This document shows, one piece after another, positions 1 to 9,489 of a stretch of 64,000 nucleotides of DNA. The notes below the pieces were generated by a model, which did no database searches, was not told where the DNA came from, and worked only from the letters and a program-made list of their open reading frames with translations. Both the position numbers and the translations under genes were made by a program. Source of the DNA: Candidatus Equimonas faecalis. Lineage in GTDB: Bacteria; Bacteroidota; Bacteroidia; Bacteroidales; Bacteroidaceae. How positions within the stretch are numbered: position 1 is the stretch's first letter; each line of letters opens with the position of its first letter. The stretch is taken from contig JAGHRT010000004.1 in NCBI GenBank assembly GCA_018066245.1, positions 1 through 64,000 on the forward strand. Direction: 5' to 3'.

Positions 1-46
1 TTAGGGGAGGCTTTAAGAGTGGGGTGATTATTACTGCTAATCATAG

Positions 47-3000
47 TTATCGTATTACTTTCTTACCATTACTGATAGTGATACCACGCACATTGGTTGC
101 CGTACTTACGGCGCGGCCCGTGAGGTCGAAGCCCACGTTTCCTAATTTGCTAATTTCCGAATTTCCGAATTTGCAAATTCCTTCCACGTCATCCTCGCCA
201 TCCACGAGGATGCGGATGGTCTGGGCCTTGACGGAAGAGCCGCCCGTGCGGGATGTAACGGCCATGTACCAGCGCTGGGGACTGAGCGTCACGCTGGAGC
301 TTGCGGGCTGCTGCAAGTGGCCGCCGTTCAGGGCATAGTAGCCGTTGGCGTACATATCCGTCACCGTGGTGTATGTGCCCGTGAAGGTGTATTCGTTCTT
401 CACGCTGCGGCAGTCTATGCTGTGGCTCTCGGCGGCCTCCAAAGTCTTGTTCTGGAGCACGAGGCTGTGCTTTCCCGTCTCCTTGGCTCGGATGAGGTAG
501 GGATAGTTAGGCTCCGTGCTGCCCGAGGTCTTCTTCAGCACGACAAGGTAGGTGCGGTCGTACACGCCGTTGTCGTCATCGTCGTATTCCACGAAGTTGT
601 TGATTTCGGCAATGTCGTACTTCTCGCTCCACTCGTCATAGTCCATTGAGAAGGGCACGTAGAGCGCCTGCCAGTTGGTATTGTCGAAGGTGCGGGTGTA
701 GGTTACCTTGCCGTAATCCTTGGCAGCGGTGGCGGTGTAGGCCTCGCCGTCGGTGAAGGTCAGGTCCTCTGCGGGAGCCTCGCCGCCTTCGAGCCATACC
801 TTGATGGTGGTGATGTCGGCCACGGCGTTGCGCGTGTCGGCCACCTCAAACACGACCTCCTCCTCGGAGCCGGTCCATACGAAGCCGTCCAGCGTGCCGG
901 TGGTGGCGGAGAGCTTGTCAATGTAGGTGTCGGCGTCGTCACCGAACTCCACCTTCACGATCTTACTGGGGGCCGTCGTGGAGAGCGTGAGGGCGCCGCC
1001 TCTGTCAATCTCAAGGATGTAGGCGTCGGCGTCTATCGTCACCTCCACGCCGCCGTCAACGGTGGCGGTCACGGCTCCCTTCGTGATGGGGGCGGTGATG
1101 TCCACGACGTCGTCAATCTCTGCGGCGGGCGTGATGCCCAGAGAGGCGGGGTCGGTGAAGTCGAAATTTACCTCGGTGAGGGCCTGCGGGGCCTTCACGG
1201 TGATGGCGGAGACGATGGCCTCGCCGGGACGGAAGGGCGTGCCCTTGTCGTCGGTCAGCTCGATGCGGTCTATGCTGAGGTCGTAGGTGCCGGCGGCGAG
1301 ATTCTCGTTGGCGTGCATCTTCACGGTTACCACCTCGCCGTCGGTGCCGCTGAACGTGAAGTTCTTCGTGGAGGCGGCGAGTACCATCAGGGTGCCGTCG
1401 CTCACGATGGAGGCGTCGAAGGTGTTTGTCTTGGCCGTCGTGGTGCGGGCCGTGCTCAGGCTGGCCTCAAGGAAACCGTCGCCGTCCTTGCAGACGGTGA
1501 TGCCTTCGGGCAGCGTCACGTTGTACTGGAAGCCGGTCATGGCCGTCTCAAGGTTCTTCATATTGAAGGACACGGTGAAGTCCTTGCCGGGAGCCACCGT
1601 CACGTCGCTGGCATAGATGATGTTGTCCTTGCCGCTGATGTCGGTCTTCACCTTGGAGCGGACTTTCATCTTCGGGCTGTGGCTGGCGCCGCCGGTGCTC
1701 TCGGCGATGATGAGGGGCACGAGGGAGGAGAGGTCGGACACGGTCACGAAGCCGTCCTGATTCACATCGGCGGCCTGCTCAACGAAGCCGGTGGGCGTGT
1801 TCTCCATGATATGACTGGCGATGGCCGAGAAGTCGGCCACGGAGATGGAGCCGTCGGCGTTTACGTCACCAAGCCTGTAGGACGTCACGCTCATATTCGT
1901 CTTGAGGTAGGCCACGCGGTAGGGCGTGCCGCTGGCATCGGTGATTTCTATGTTCTTGAAGACAATGGGGTATTCGCCTTCGGGAAGGTCCTTGGAAACG
2001 GCCAGTTTGAGGCGTACCACTTCGCCGTCGTTGCCGCTGAACGTGAAGTTCTTCGTGGAGGCGGCGAGTACCATCAGTGAGCCGTCGCTCACGACGGAGG
2101 CATCGAAGGTGTTCGTCTTGACGGCCGTGGTACGGGCCGTGCTGAGCGACACGTCGCAGAAACCGTCGGCATCCTTCACCACGCTCACGCCCTCGGGTAG
2201 GTACATATTGAACTGGAAGCCCGTGGCGGCGATGCTGTTCTTCATCCGCACGCTCACTTCCACCGTCTGGCCATAGACGGCACTGAAGGGCTCAAGATAG
2301 ATGGTGTTGGCAAGGCCCGAAATCTCCGTGTTGGCTTTCTCTTGGAAGATGGCCGTGATGGTGATGTCTCCTCCTTCAAAGGGAGCTTTCAAGGGATTAC
2401 AGTTTGTCGTTCCTATATAAGAGCTTGTATCAGAGTCGTATTTACTCTGCCATTCTACGAACTCATAACCTTCATTAGGAAAGGCATAGATAGTCGCTTC
2501 TTCCGATCCCACACAATAGCCGCTTTCGGATACACTTCCCATGCGCGGGTCATTGGTCTTTACGGTATATCTACGGACATTTCCCACTCTTACAACAGCG
2601 GAGGCTGTCACGCCGCTTCCGTCAACTGCCGTTGCCGTGATGGTGGTCACGCCGTCTTTCAGACCGACGAACTGGCCTGTTTTGGCATCAATGAAAGCAA
2701 TGCTGGGGTCATCTACAGACCATGTTACCTGCTTTATTGAAGCATCAGCGGGTAAGTAAGATGCTACGCTTGCCGTACCCATGCCATTCACTTCACAAGC
2801 AAATTCACTCTTGTCCAAAGTCATGGATGTCAGCTTAATCGTAGGAATATCATCTACAATAGTATAATTTTTCCAGCCGTTGGCAGCCTCATAAATAGAC
2901 TTTGTACCTTCTAACACATGTATAGTAAGTCCAGAAACTTTATAAAACGTATTATCTGAATCCACCGATGGCGGAACAGCTGCCATGCATGTGATCGATT

Positions 3001-4135
3001 TTAATTTTGTGCAATTATAGAAGGCTGCACCTCCTATGCTCTTCACGCTGCTGGGGATGGTAACGGAGGTCAGGCCGCTGCAACCCAAGAAGGCCCTTTC
3101 TCCTATGCTCTTCACGCTGTTGGGGATAATCGTGTTTTTACATCCTGCGATAAGTGTATTTGTGGAAGTTTCTATTATGGCATTACAATTATCTCGACTG
3201 TCATACTTTGTATTGCCGCTCGTCACGGCTATGGAGGTCAGACCGCTGCAATTATGGAAGGCCCCCTTTCCTATGCTCGTCACACTGCCAAAGATAGTGA
3301 TGGAGGTCAGACCGCTGCAACCATCGAAGGCATAGTCTCCTATGCTCGTCACGCTGTAAGGGATGTTGATGGAGGTCAGGCCGCTGCAACCTTCGAAGGC
3401 ATAGTTTCCTATGCTCGTCACGCTGTAAGGAATGGTAACGGAGGTAAGGCCGTCGCAATAATAGAAGGCCCAGTCTCCTATGCTCGTCACGCTGTAGGGG
3501 ATGGTAATGGAGGTAAGGCCTTCACACAAATAGAAGGCACTGTTTCCTATGCTCGTCACACTGCTGGGGATGGTTGTATTCTTGCAGCCTAAGATAAGTG
3601 TATTTGTAGCAGTTTCTATTATGGCATTACAATTATCTCGACTATCATACTTTGTATTACCACTCGTCACGACTATGGAGGTAAGGCCGTAGCAGCTATC
3701 GAAGGCATAGTCTCCCATGCTCGACACGCTGCTGGGGATGGTGATGGAGGTCAGGCCTGTGCAAGCCATGAAGGCTTCTTTTCCTATGCTCGTCACGCTG
3801 TTGGGAATGGTAACGGAAGTCAAGCCATAGCAACGAGTGAAGGCTTCTTTTCCGATGCTCGTCACGCTGCTGGGTATAGAAACATATGACAGGCCGCTGC
3901 ACTCATAGAAAGCTTTTTCTCCTATGCCCGTTACATTATACGTCACGCCACCATAAGTGACAGTAGCCGGAATCGAGACAATGCCTGAGTAGGATTTGTC
4001 GTTCTCCTTTTTATATGTCACGGTAGCATTGCTTCCCGACTTGTTGTAATAAATACCATTCACCTCAAAGTCGTAGGCGAAGGTCTGCCCGATGCAAAGG
4101 AGCATCAAGGCGAAAAGGGTTAGAAGTTTTTTCAT
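47..4135 (-). CDS. BspA-like leucine-rich-repeat protein with cohesin-dockerin-cohesin modules
   Basis: Secreted multidomain surface protein of 1362 residues. Seen: a signal peptide (about 1-20, ending QTFA); BspA-type LRR_5 repeats of about 23 residues from about 50 to 400 (SVTSIGxxAFxxCxGLTSIxIP), two of them interrupted by a near-identical [19 protein letters not shown] segment; a Big_2-like Ig fold (about 430-510); an InlB-type repeat (about 522-600); a cohesin-like domain (about 605-752); a dockerin (about 753-815) with two Ca-binding loops, [12 protein letters not shown] and [12 protein letters not shown]; a second cohesin-like domain (about 832-980); a beta-rich C-terminal module; and the tail motif DLTGRAV...NGKKVIR. 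Family knowledge: BspA-like proteins bind host matrix or other bacteria. A partner for the dockerin is not visible in the window. It starts 12 bp after the preceding 208-residue gene, so the two may be co-transcribed. The exact ligand is unknown. Confidence 0.88.
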   Translation of the reverse strand: MKKLLTLFALMLLCIGQTFAYDFEVNGIYYNKSGSNATVTYKKENDKSYSGIVSIPATVTYGGVTYNVTGIGEKAFYECSGLSYVSIPSSVTSIGKEAFTRCYGLTSVTIPNSVTSIGKEAFMACTGLTSITIPSSVSSMGDYAFDSCYGLTSIVVTSGNTKYDSRDNCNAIIETATNTLILGCKNTTIPSSVTSIGNSAFYLCEGLTSITIPYSVTSIGDWAFYYCDGLTSVTIPYSVTSIGNYAFEGCSGLTSINIPYSVTSIGDYAFDGCSGLTSITIFGSVTSIGKGAFHNCSGLTSIAVTSGNTKYDSRDNCNAIIETSTNTLIAGCKNTIIPNSVKSIGERAFLGCSGLTSVTIPSSVKSIGGAAFYNCTKLKSITCMAAVPPSVDSDNTFYKVSGLTIHVLEGTKSIYEAANGWKNYTIVDDIPTIKLTSMTLDKSEFACEVNGMGTASVASYLPADASIKQVTWSVDDPSIAFIDAKTGQFVGLKDGVTTITATAVDGSGVTASAVVRVGNVRRYTVKTNDPRMGSVSESGYCVGSEEATIYAFPNEGYEFVEWQSKYDSDTSSYIGTTNCNPLKAPFEGGDITITAIFQEKANTEISGLANTIYLEPFSAVYGQTVEVSVRMKNSIAATGFQFNMYLPEGVSVVKDADGFCDVSLSTARTTAVKTNTFDASVVSDGSLMVLAASTKNFTFSGNDGEVVRLKLAVSKDLPEGEYPIVFKNIEITDASGTPYRVAYLKTNMSVTSYRLGDVNADGSISVADFSAIASHIMENTPTGFVEQAADVNQDGFVTVSDLSSLVPLIIAESTGGASHSPKMKVRSKVKTDISGKDNIIYASDVTVAPGKDFTVSFNMKNLETAMTGFQYNVTLPEGITVCKDGDGFLEASLSTARTTTAKTNTFDASIVSDGTLMVLAASTKNFTFSGTDGEVVTVKMHANENLAAGTYDLSIDRIELTDDKGTPFRPGEAIVSAITVKAPQALTEVNFDFTDPASLGITPAAEIDDVVDITAPITKGAVTATVDGGVEVTIDADAYILEIDRGGALTLSTTAPSKIVKVEFGDDADTYIDKLSATTGTLDGFVWTGSEEEVVFEVADTRNAVADITTIKVWLEGGEAPAEDLTFTDGEAYTATAAKDYGKVTYTRTFDNTNWQALYVPFSMDYDEWSEKYDIAEINNFVEYDDDDNGVYDRTYLVVLKKTSGSTEPNYPYLIRAKETGKHSLVLQNKTLEAAESHSIDCRSVKNEYTFTGTYTTVTDMYANGYYALNGGHLQQPASSSVTLSPQRWYMAVTSRTGGSSVKAQTIRILVDGEDDVEGICKFGNSEISKLGNVGFDLTGRAVSTATNVRGITISNGKKVIR

Positions 4136-4147
4136 TTGTTTATATTT

Positions 4148-4774
4148 TTATAGATGTTGGATTATTTCACGGACAATCTCACCGATTATTACATTACCCG
4201 CTGTTGAAGTAACTTGCGCCAAGACATTCCCTATAACAGACTTCAGATTGGTTTTTCCACCTTTTGCCTTAACTTGTGCTGCTTGTGGGGCAGTAATCAA
4301 GAAGTCTTCAATAAACAATGAAAAAGTGGCACGGCTCAGCGTAATGGTGTCTTTGTTGAAAGACGTTTCTACGTAGTGCTTTTGCTCTTTAATGTAAGCA
4401 GAAACAAAATCATAGAGGAACTTATCCTCAATGTTGAAACTAACGAAGTCTCCATCGAAGACACACTCACGATTTTCCAGGTAGTCTTTTACCCGTACAC
4501 GCATTGCATCAATGTCGTGTTGTCCATACTTCAATGCCCCTTCATATTCCAGCCTTCTAATTTTAGATTCCGGCTGTTTGAGCAAAAGGCTCTTTTGAAA
4601 GGTGGATTGAGCGGAAAAACTTGAATCATACTTGTTCAGCAAGAAAACAAGCAAAGATTCATAGTCTGATTTGTTCAATGTGCCAAAGCCTTTACTGATG
4701 ATGGCTTGGTGCACAAACTCTGTGGCAAAGGCAGAATTGTTGCCAATGCTTGGAAATGTTTTTGGATAGGGCAT
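4148..4774 (-). CDS. Hypothetical protein, 208 residues, upstream of the BspA-like gene
   Basis: I do not recognise this family. The product is a 208-residue soluble-looking protein with no signal peptide and no clear membrane span. The N-terminal part (about 1-160) is mixed charged and aromatic sequence (NKYDSSFSAQSTFQKSLLLK, LEYEGALKYGQHDIDAMRVR), followed by a Lys/Gly-rich linker (VKAKGGKTN) and a hydrophobic, probably helical tail (VIIGEIVREIIQHL). It ends 12 bp before the BspA-like start codon on the same strand, which suggests co-transcription but does not show function. Base composition is more A+T-rich than the core genes on either side, like the accessory stretch to its right. No SD-like signal or clear promoter was found. 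Confidence 0.6.
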   Translation of the reverse strand: MPYPKTFPSIGNNSAFATEFVHQAIISKGFGTLNKSDYESLLVFLLNKYDSSFSAQSTFQKSLLLKQPESKIRRLEYEGALKYGQHDIDAMRVRVKDYLENRECVFDGDFVSFNIEDKFLYDFVSAYIKEQKHYVETSFNKDTITLSRATFSLFIEDFLITAPQAAQVKAKGGKTNLKSVIGNVLAQVTSTAGNVIIGEIVREIIQHL

Positions 4775-4910
4775 AACCTCGCTGCGCCTACAGATCCTCC
4801 GACTCGGCCTTTTTAAAGGTGATTAATACAAGAATGCGCGAGGACTTGTCCTTACTCATCTACTAACTGGTATCGCCAAACACCACATCCGAAATGAATA
4901 AGAATATAGC

Positions 4911-4948
4911 AACCCCACGCCGATATGCAATTGCTACTCGGCGTGGTT
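4911..4948. other. Hairpin in non-coding DNA
   Basis: CCACGCCGA (4915-4923) pairs exactly with TCGGCGTGG (4938-4946) around a 14-base loop. It has no T-run and lies upstream of the 208-residue minus-strand gene. Its role is unknown. Confidence 0.45.
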
Positions 4949-5460
4949 AGCCGTATGCAAAATACATACAGGTGAGCGTTACATACCCTTTATCCTTCAG
5001 ATTGTTGAATTGGCGAAGTTCGTTAGTAAGGATAAAGCGTGGAACGCCTTCTCGTCAAACGCGTTTTGCGTTTGCGGGGGCAAATATACGAACAAATAGG
5101 GACATGGCCAAATTACGGCGGCATTATTTGATGGGAGTGGATAGAAATGGAGCCAAAAGCCGCAGTTTATTTGAAGACACAGCCAATCCATGACGGAAAC
5201 TCTGCCTTCCCCAAAAGAGGGAGACTTACCGAATAAAAGTGGCGACTTAGTTTGCAAAAAACGCGACTTAGTAGAAACTCACGCAACATTTTTTAGAGCG
5301 AAGCCATAGGCCATATAACATACATTGCCCTGTCGTAGGCCATGGCGTATCATCCTACCATGTGGGTGCCACCCACCTACAGCGGCGCTCCCTACGGTCG
5401 CTCTGCCGCAGGATCGCAGGTGCGACAACCAACACTGTTCACTCTCCGAAACAGCCCATT

Positions 5461-5652
5461 GCCTGCAGTAGGTAGGCGGACATCCATGCGTGTGCGTAAA
5501 TATAATATGGTGGCTGCACGTCGTTGTATCATCCCTCGGGATGCCGTCCGTCCGCTACGATGTCCAGCCATTACGCTTCGCTCATGGCTGGCCGCTCGGC
5601 CCGTAGGGACGCTTGCCAGAGCAAGAACCTTTATAGCCTACCTACGGCAGGC
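5461..5652. repeat. Imperfect inverted repeat pair bounding about 192 bp, possible MITE-like relic
   Basis: GCCTGCAGTAGGTAGGC at 5461-5477 is matched in reverse complement by GCCTACCTACGGCAGGC at 5636-5652 (16 of 17 positions). The interior has no gene. No target-site duplication was recognised, so a miniature transposon origin is only a suggestion. Confidence 0.4.
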
Positions 5653-5712
5653 TTCTTTCATTGTTCACACTCTAAGTAACTGACACGCCCTCCTTAATAT
5701 AAATAAAGTCTT

Positions 5713-6120
5713 TCAGTGGATTTGCTCGGAAAAATCTTTTAAGGCTATCATCGTAACTTGCGGCCAAGGGATTGATTTGAGTACCGAAAAGTGATGGTCG
5801 TTTGTTACAATATATTCTGCATTCGCAGCAATGGCACAATCCACAAATTTGTTGTCGTCCACGTCCTGCTCAATGAGATTGAAATGCAGATAGGACTCTT
5901 GATGAACGGTGGTGGAGAGTCTGACAATGGCTTCTATGATATTTGTGGCTATCTCGGCACTTGTCTTGGCGGCAAGAATTTCCTCATACTCTTCCAAGAT
6001 AGCCGTACTCACACACAAAGAGACTTTCCCTTCCAGAATGCTTGTCCAAACATTATGATAGGGGCTCTTTGTGGGCAAAGACTGCAACAGGCAGTTGGTA
6101 TCAAGAACGATTTTCCGCAT
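5713..6120 (-). CDS. PIN-domain ribonuclease toxin (VapC-like)
   Basis: This 135-residue product has the PIN-domain layout. An N-terminal acidic site sits in VLDTNCLLQSL (Asp7), a middle Glu-rich helix follows (AILEEYEEIL), a later acidic motif is DVDDNKFVDCAIAANAEYIVTND, and a terminal strand closes the fold. These Asp/Glu residues are the expected metal-binding set of PIN nucleases, which as toxins cleave RNA. The start codon lies 20 bp inside the end of the upstream gene (6101-6331), the usual tight coupling of an antitoxin-toxin operon. The target RNA cannot be told from sequence. Confidence 0.82.
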   Translation of the reverse strand: MRKIVLDTNCLLQSLPTKSPYHNVWTSILEGKVSLCVSTAILEEYEEILAAKTSAEIATNIIEAIVRLSTTVHQESYLHFNLIEQDVDDNKFVDCAIAANAEYIVTNDHHFSVLKSIPWPQVTMIALKDFSEQIH

Positions 6121-6331
6121 GTCGATAGGGGGTGCGCATGTGTTCCTCTCCCCAAGCCTCTATGGTGTCGGGAGTAATCTTTCCGTTTTCCCACAAGGCA
6201 TCAATACCCTGCTGGGCCCTCTGAGCAAAGAAGCGTGCTATCACATCTTTGAAAGCCTGCAGTTCCGCCATGGAATTGATGGAGTTTATTGCGCTGAGCA
6301 CCTCCAGCCTTGCTAATTCATTGTATGACAT
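6101..6331 (-). CDS. Probable antitoxin partner of the PIN-domain toxin
   Basis: A 76-residue, mostly helical protein (MSYNELARLEVLSAINSINS...) ending in a charged tail (HMRTPYRHAENRS). It sits directly upstream of and overlaps the PIN toxin gene, the normal place for the neutralising partner. I chose the ATG at 6331 rather than the GTG at 6343. No standard DNA-binding motif (ribbon-helix-helix, AbrB, Phd) is obvious by eye. The C-terminal half (ALWENGKITPDTIEAWGEEH) is a plausible toxin-binding region. The antitoxin role is inferred from context. Confidence 0.68.
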   Translation of the reverse strand: MSYNELARLEVLSAINSINSMAELQAFKDVIARFFAQRAQQGIDALWENGKITPDTIEAWGEEHMRTPYRHAENRS

Positions 6332-6358
6332 ATTATGTATCACATTAAGTTACGGCGG

Positions 6359-6390
6359 CAGAGATACAAACAAGTGAGCAAAAAACCAAA
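6359..6390 (-). promoter_or_regulatory. Putative promoter of the toxin-antitoxin operon
   Basis: On the minus strand TTTG (6390-6387), a 20-base spacer and TATCTCTG (6366-6359) match the Bacteroidetes pattern TTTG-N20-TAnnTTTG with one mismatch in the -7 box. It lies about 28 bp upstream of the antitoxin ATG. Confidence 0.5.
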
Positions 6391-6455
6391 TTTACAAATA
6401 CTTTTTCTGCATTGAGAGCATCATGCCATGGCTGCCTACGGCGAGAAAGAATAAG

Positions 6456-6493
6456 AAAAGCCCCCGCCACCTCTTTGCAGGAGGCGGCGGGGG
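6456..6493 (-). terminator. Rho-independent terminator after the DUF4494 gene
   Basis: A G+C-rich stem of about 13 bp with one mismatch (CCCCCGCCACCTC against GAGGCGGCGGGGG) is followed on the minus strand by TTTTCTTATTC. It closes the dapA-clpC-DUF4494 transcription unit. Confidence 0.85.
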
Positions 6494-6520
6494 TACGGTG
6501 TGAAGCCGTGGGAGAGGATG

Positions 6521-6970
6521 TCAGGAGGGATTCTCTTTGGGCTTGTAGTGATAGATGTCCATAATTTTGGTGTCGGCCACGGTGGCAATGTCGAAATCCA
6601 GCATATAGCCCTTCATCCTTTCGCGCATACGCTCCAAGGCGTTGGGAATGTCGCTGGCCTGAACGAGGAGGTTGGCGGCTGTGCGGCGCTCTTTGCCGCT
6701 CTCTTCGTCCAAGGTGATGATGGATATTTTCACCTTGAAAAATTTGTCGGCGCTGTCGTCCTGCGTCTGGAATATCTCCATGTATTGCACACGCTTCATG
6801 TCGGACACGGAGAACTCGCCGTCGCCGTAGGCTCCCACTTCTTCCATGAGGCGGCGCTCGGCTTCGGTGAAATTGATGGCATCGACGACGTAGCGCTCAC
6901 GCTGCTGCTTCATGGCTCCGTTGGAGGTCATGCGGTCGATTTTTACGTTGGCTTCAATGTATTCTTTCAT
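6521..6970 (-). CDS. DUF4494 domain-containing protein
   Basis: A 149-residue cytoplasmic protein of the Bacteroidetes family DUF4494, recognised from its overall pattern (MKEYIEANVKIDRMTSNGAMKQ... then VKISIITLDEESGKERRTAAN). It starts within the stop codon of the ClpC-type gene (ATGA overlap, 6967-6970), so translation is probably coupled. A strong terminator follows. The family has no established function; its place directly after an unfoldase gene raises the possibility of a proteostasis role, which is inference only. Confidence 0.85.
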   Translation of the reverse strand: MKEYIEANVKIDRMTSNGAMKQQRERYVVDAINFTEAERRLMEEVGAYGDGEFSVSDMKRVQYMEIFQTQDDSADKFFKVKISIITLDEESGKERRTAANLLVQASDIPNALERMRERMKGYMLDFDIATVADTKIMDIYHYKPKENPS

Positions 6971-9474
6971 TGGTCTGTCGGTTTGCTGGTTTCACTTTTT
7001 ATTTGCAATTCGCCCTTTTCCACCGCTATCTGCACATGCAGGGGTTCGCCTTCGCCGGCCATGAGCGTGTCGCACAGCGGGTTTTCTATCATGTCCTGAA
7101 TGGCCCGCTTGACGGAACGTGCGCCGTATCTGGCGGCGTAGCCTGTTTCGGCGATGTGGGCATACACTTCGGGCTGGATGCTGACGGTGTGGCCTTCTTC
7201 CGTGAGCCGGCCGGTGAGTTCCTGCATTTCAAGCTGCACGATGCGGGCGATGTCAGCCTTGTCCAAGGCTCGGAACATGACGATGCCGTCCAGACGGTTG
7301 AGGAATTCGGGGGCGAACTGGCGTTCGAGGGCCTTGTTTGTGGTGTGGGCAATCAGGGCATCGTCGATGTGGGAGGCTGCTCCGAAGCCCACGCCCGTGC
7401 CGAAGTCTTTCAACTGGCGGGATCCGCTGTTGCTGGTCATGATGATGACGGTGTTGCGGAAATCGGTGGTCTGCCCCGTGCCGTCGGTCATGCGTCCTTC
7501 GTCCATGACTTGAAGCAGCATGTTGAACACGTCTTGGTGGGCTTTTTCTATTTCGTCCAGAAGGATGATGGAATAGGGGCGGCGTCGCACGCGGTCGGTC
7601 AGTTGGCCACCTTCTTCATAGCCTACGTAGCCGGGAGGCGCTCCTACGAGGCGGGCTCCGGTATGCTTCTCGCCGTACTCGCTCATGTCGATGCGGATGA
7701 GGGCATCGGGCGTGCCAAACATTTCCTGCGCCAAAGTCTTGGCCAGGTGTGTCTTGCCCACGCCGGTGGGGCCTACGAACATGAACGTGGCTATGGGGCG
7801 TGCGGGGCTTTTCAGGCCGAGACGTGAGCGCTGTATGGCCCGGACGAGTTGGTCGATGGCCTTGTCCTGGGCGATGACTTTGGACGAGAGCGTCTGCCGG
7901 AGGTTGCGCAGCATTTGCCTTTCGCCCTGCTTCAGGCGCTGTACGGGGACGTGGCTCATCATGCTGACCACGCGGGCCACATCGTCGTCGGTGATGATGC
8001 GCTGACGGCTTTCGGCCACTTCTTTCTGCCAGATGTCGGACAGCGCGGCCGTCTCTGCTTCAAGGGCTTTCAGATTTTCGCGCATCATGGCGGCTTCCCT
8101 GTAGTTTTCCCTGCGGGCGGCCTCTTTAATGTCCTTCCGCATGTTTTGTGCCTGCTGCAATTTCTGTCGGAGGAGGGGCGGCTGGTCTATGCAGGCGATA
8201 TGGGCCTGTGCGCCGGCCTCGTCCAAGGCATCGATGGCCTTGTCGGGCAGGCAGCGTGCGGTGATATAGCGTTCGGTGAGTGCTACACAGGCTTTCAGGG
8301 CTTCGTCGGTGTAGCTGATACCGTGGTGCTGCTCGTAGCGCTCACGGATATTCTGAAGGATGGCCAGCGTTTCCTCCGGCGTTGTGGGCTCCACGCGCAC
8401 CATCTGGAAGCGGCGGTCAAGGGCTCCGTCTTTTTCGATGGTCTTGCGGTATTCCGAGGTGGTGGTTGCCCCTATGCAACGTATCTCTCCCCGTGCGAGG
8501 GCGGGCTTGAGGATGTTGGCCGCATCAAGTGAGCCGGGGGCGCTTCCTGCTCCCACTATGGTATGGATTTCGTCTATGAAGAGGATGATTTCGGGATGCT
8601 CGCGCAATTCGGTGATGAGGCGGCGCAGGCGCTCTTCAAACTGCCCGCGATATTGCGTGCCGGCTACTATCTGGGCCATATCGAGGGCCACGACGCGCTT
8701 TCCCTCCAGCGAGGGGCCGGCACGGTGTTCTACTATCAGTTGGGCAAGCCCTTCCACAATGGCACTTTTACCCGTGCCCGGCTCACCTACGAGTATGGGG
8801 TTGTTTTTTTTGCGGCGCTGGAGAATTTGCGTAATGCGCTGCAATTCATTCCCGCGTCCTACAAGGGGGTCCATAGCCCCCGAGGCTGCCGCGTCAGTGA
8901 GGTCGCGTCCGTACTGATTGATGAAGGGCGTATCGGAAGTTTCATCGAAGGTTTCGACATCGGCCTGCCCGGCCTGCACTTGCTCCATGCCGTCGTCGTT
9001 GTCCGACGGCTTCTCGTACGAAGCCCGGGGATGCGAGGTTTCGCTGTCGAGAAGTTGGGCCACTTTGCTATAGCTCACGCCAGAAGAGCTGAGCAGAGCT
9101 TTTGCCCGGTTGCCCACCGTGTCGTGGAGCATGGCCAGCAGGAGGTGCCGGCCATCCGATTGGGCGCTGTGATGAAGGAGGGCCTCCAGCTCAGTCAGAC
9201 GGAAGATGCGCTCACAATGGGCATCGGGAAGAGGTTCCGTATCGGGGGCGGCCATAGCTTGTCCGTCCGCAGGGACAGCATCGCCATAGGCCTTTTGTTC
9301 CAAGGCTTGAAGGGTGATGCCCATGCGCAGCAGGAGTTGGCTGCCGCCGTTTTCGTCGTCGCGCATCAATCCCAGGAGCAAGTGATCCACACTCACTTCT
9401 TTTTGGCCCATGCGCAGGGCTTCTGCCTTGCCAAGGGCTATGATGCGGCTTATTTCAGGTGATGTGTTGTTCAT
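6967..9474 (-). CDS. clpC: ATP-dependent Clp protease ATP-binding subunit, ClpC type
   Basis: A AAA+ unfoldase of 835 residues that feeds proteins to ClpP or remodels aggregates. Seen in order: a double Clp_N domain (about 5-145); AAA-1 with Walker A GEPGTGKS and Walker B IILFIDEIH; a middle UVR-type segment (RRENYREAAMMRENLKALE) typical of ClpC rather than ClpB; AAA-2 with Walker A GPTGVGKT and Walker B IILLDEIEKAH; a VGF tripeptide after SGSRQLKDFGTG that fits the ClpP-docking loop; and a C-terminal D2-small domain. I chose the ATG at 9474 over a TTG two codons earlier. It lies 15 bp after dapA and overlaps DUF4494 by 4 bp. No clpP is present in the window. Confidence 0.93.
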   Translation of the reverse strand: MNNTSPEISRIIALGKAEALRMGQKEVSVDHLLLGLMRDDENGGSQLLLRMGITLQALEQKAYGDAVPADGQAMAAPDTEPLPDAHCERIFRLTELEALLHHSAQSDGRHLLLAMLHDTVGNRAKALLSSSGVSYSKVAQLLDSETSHPRASYEKPSDNDDGMEQVQAGQADVETFDETSDTPFINQYGRDLTDAAASGAMDPLVGRGNELQRITQILQRRKKNNPILVGEPGTGKSAIVEGLAQLIVEHRAGPSLEGKRVVALDMAQIVAGTQYRGQFEERLRRLITELREHPEIILFIDEIHTIVGAGSAPGSLDAANILKPALARGEIRCIGATTTSEYRKTIEKDGALDRRFQMVRVEPTTPEETLAILQNIRERYEQHHGISYTDEALKACVALTERYITARCLPDKAIDALDEAGAQAHIACIDQPPLLRQKLQQAQNMRKDIKEAARRENYREAAMMRENLKALEAETAALSDIWQKEVAESRQRIITDDDVARVVSMMSHVPVQRLKQGERQMLRNLRQTLSSKVIAQDKAIDQLVRAIQRSRLGLKSPARPIATFMFVGPTGVGKTHLAKTLAQEMFGTPDALIRIDMSEYGEKHTGARLVGAPPGYVGYEEGGQLTDRVRRRPYSIILLDEIEKAHQDVFNMLLQVMDEGRMTDGTGQTTDFRNTVIIMTSNSGSRQLKDFGTGVGFGAASHIDDALIAHTTNKALERQFAPEFLNRLDGIVMFRALDKADIARIVQLEMQELTGRLTEEGHTVSIQPEVYAHIAETGYAARYGARSVKRAIQDMIENPLCDTLMAGEGEPLHVQIAVEKGELQIKSETSKPTDQ

Positions 9475-9489
9475 TGGCAAATTAACAAA

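Larger units (their letters stand above)
4775..5712. other. Non-coding, A+T-rich accessory stretch of about 940 bp
   Basis: No convincing gene lies here. The longest open frame (5342-5683, plus) has a composition unlike protein (Thr/Pro/Arg-rich with no domain). The stretch contains a hairpin at 4911-4948, a 17-bp imperfect inverted repeat pair at 5461-5477 and 5636-5652, and several TACGG/CCGTA-rich words that recur in both orientations. It may be a decayed mobile element or gene remnant. Confidence 0.5.

Noticed and set aside
5342..5683. 113-residue plus-strand frame in the accessory stretch
   Set aside because: Composition is not protein-like and it crosses the inverted repeat; no start signal or domain.
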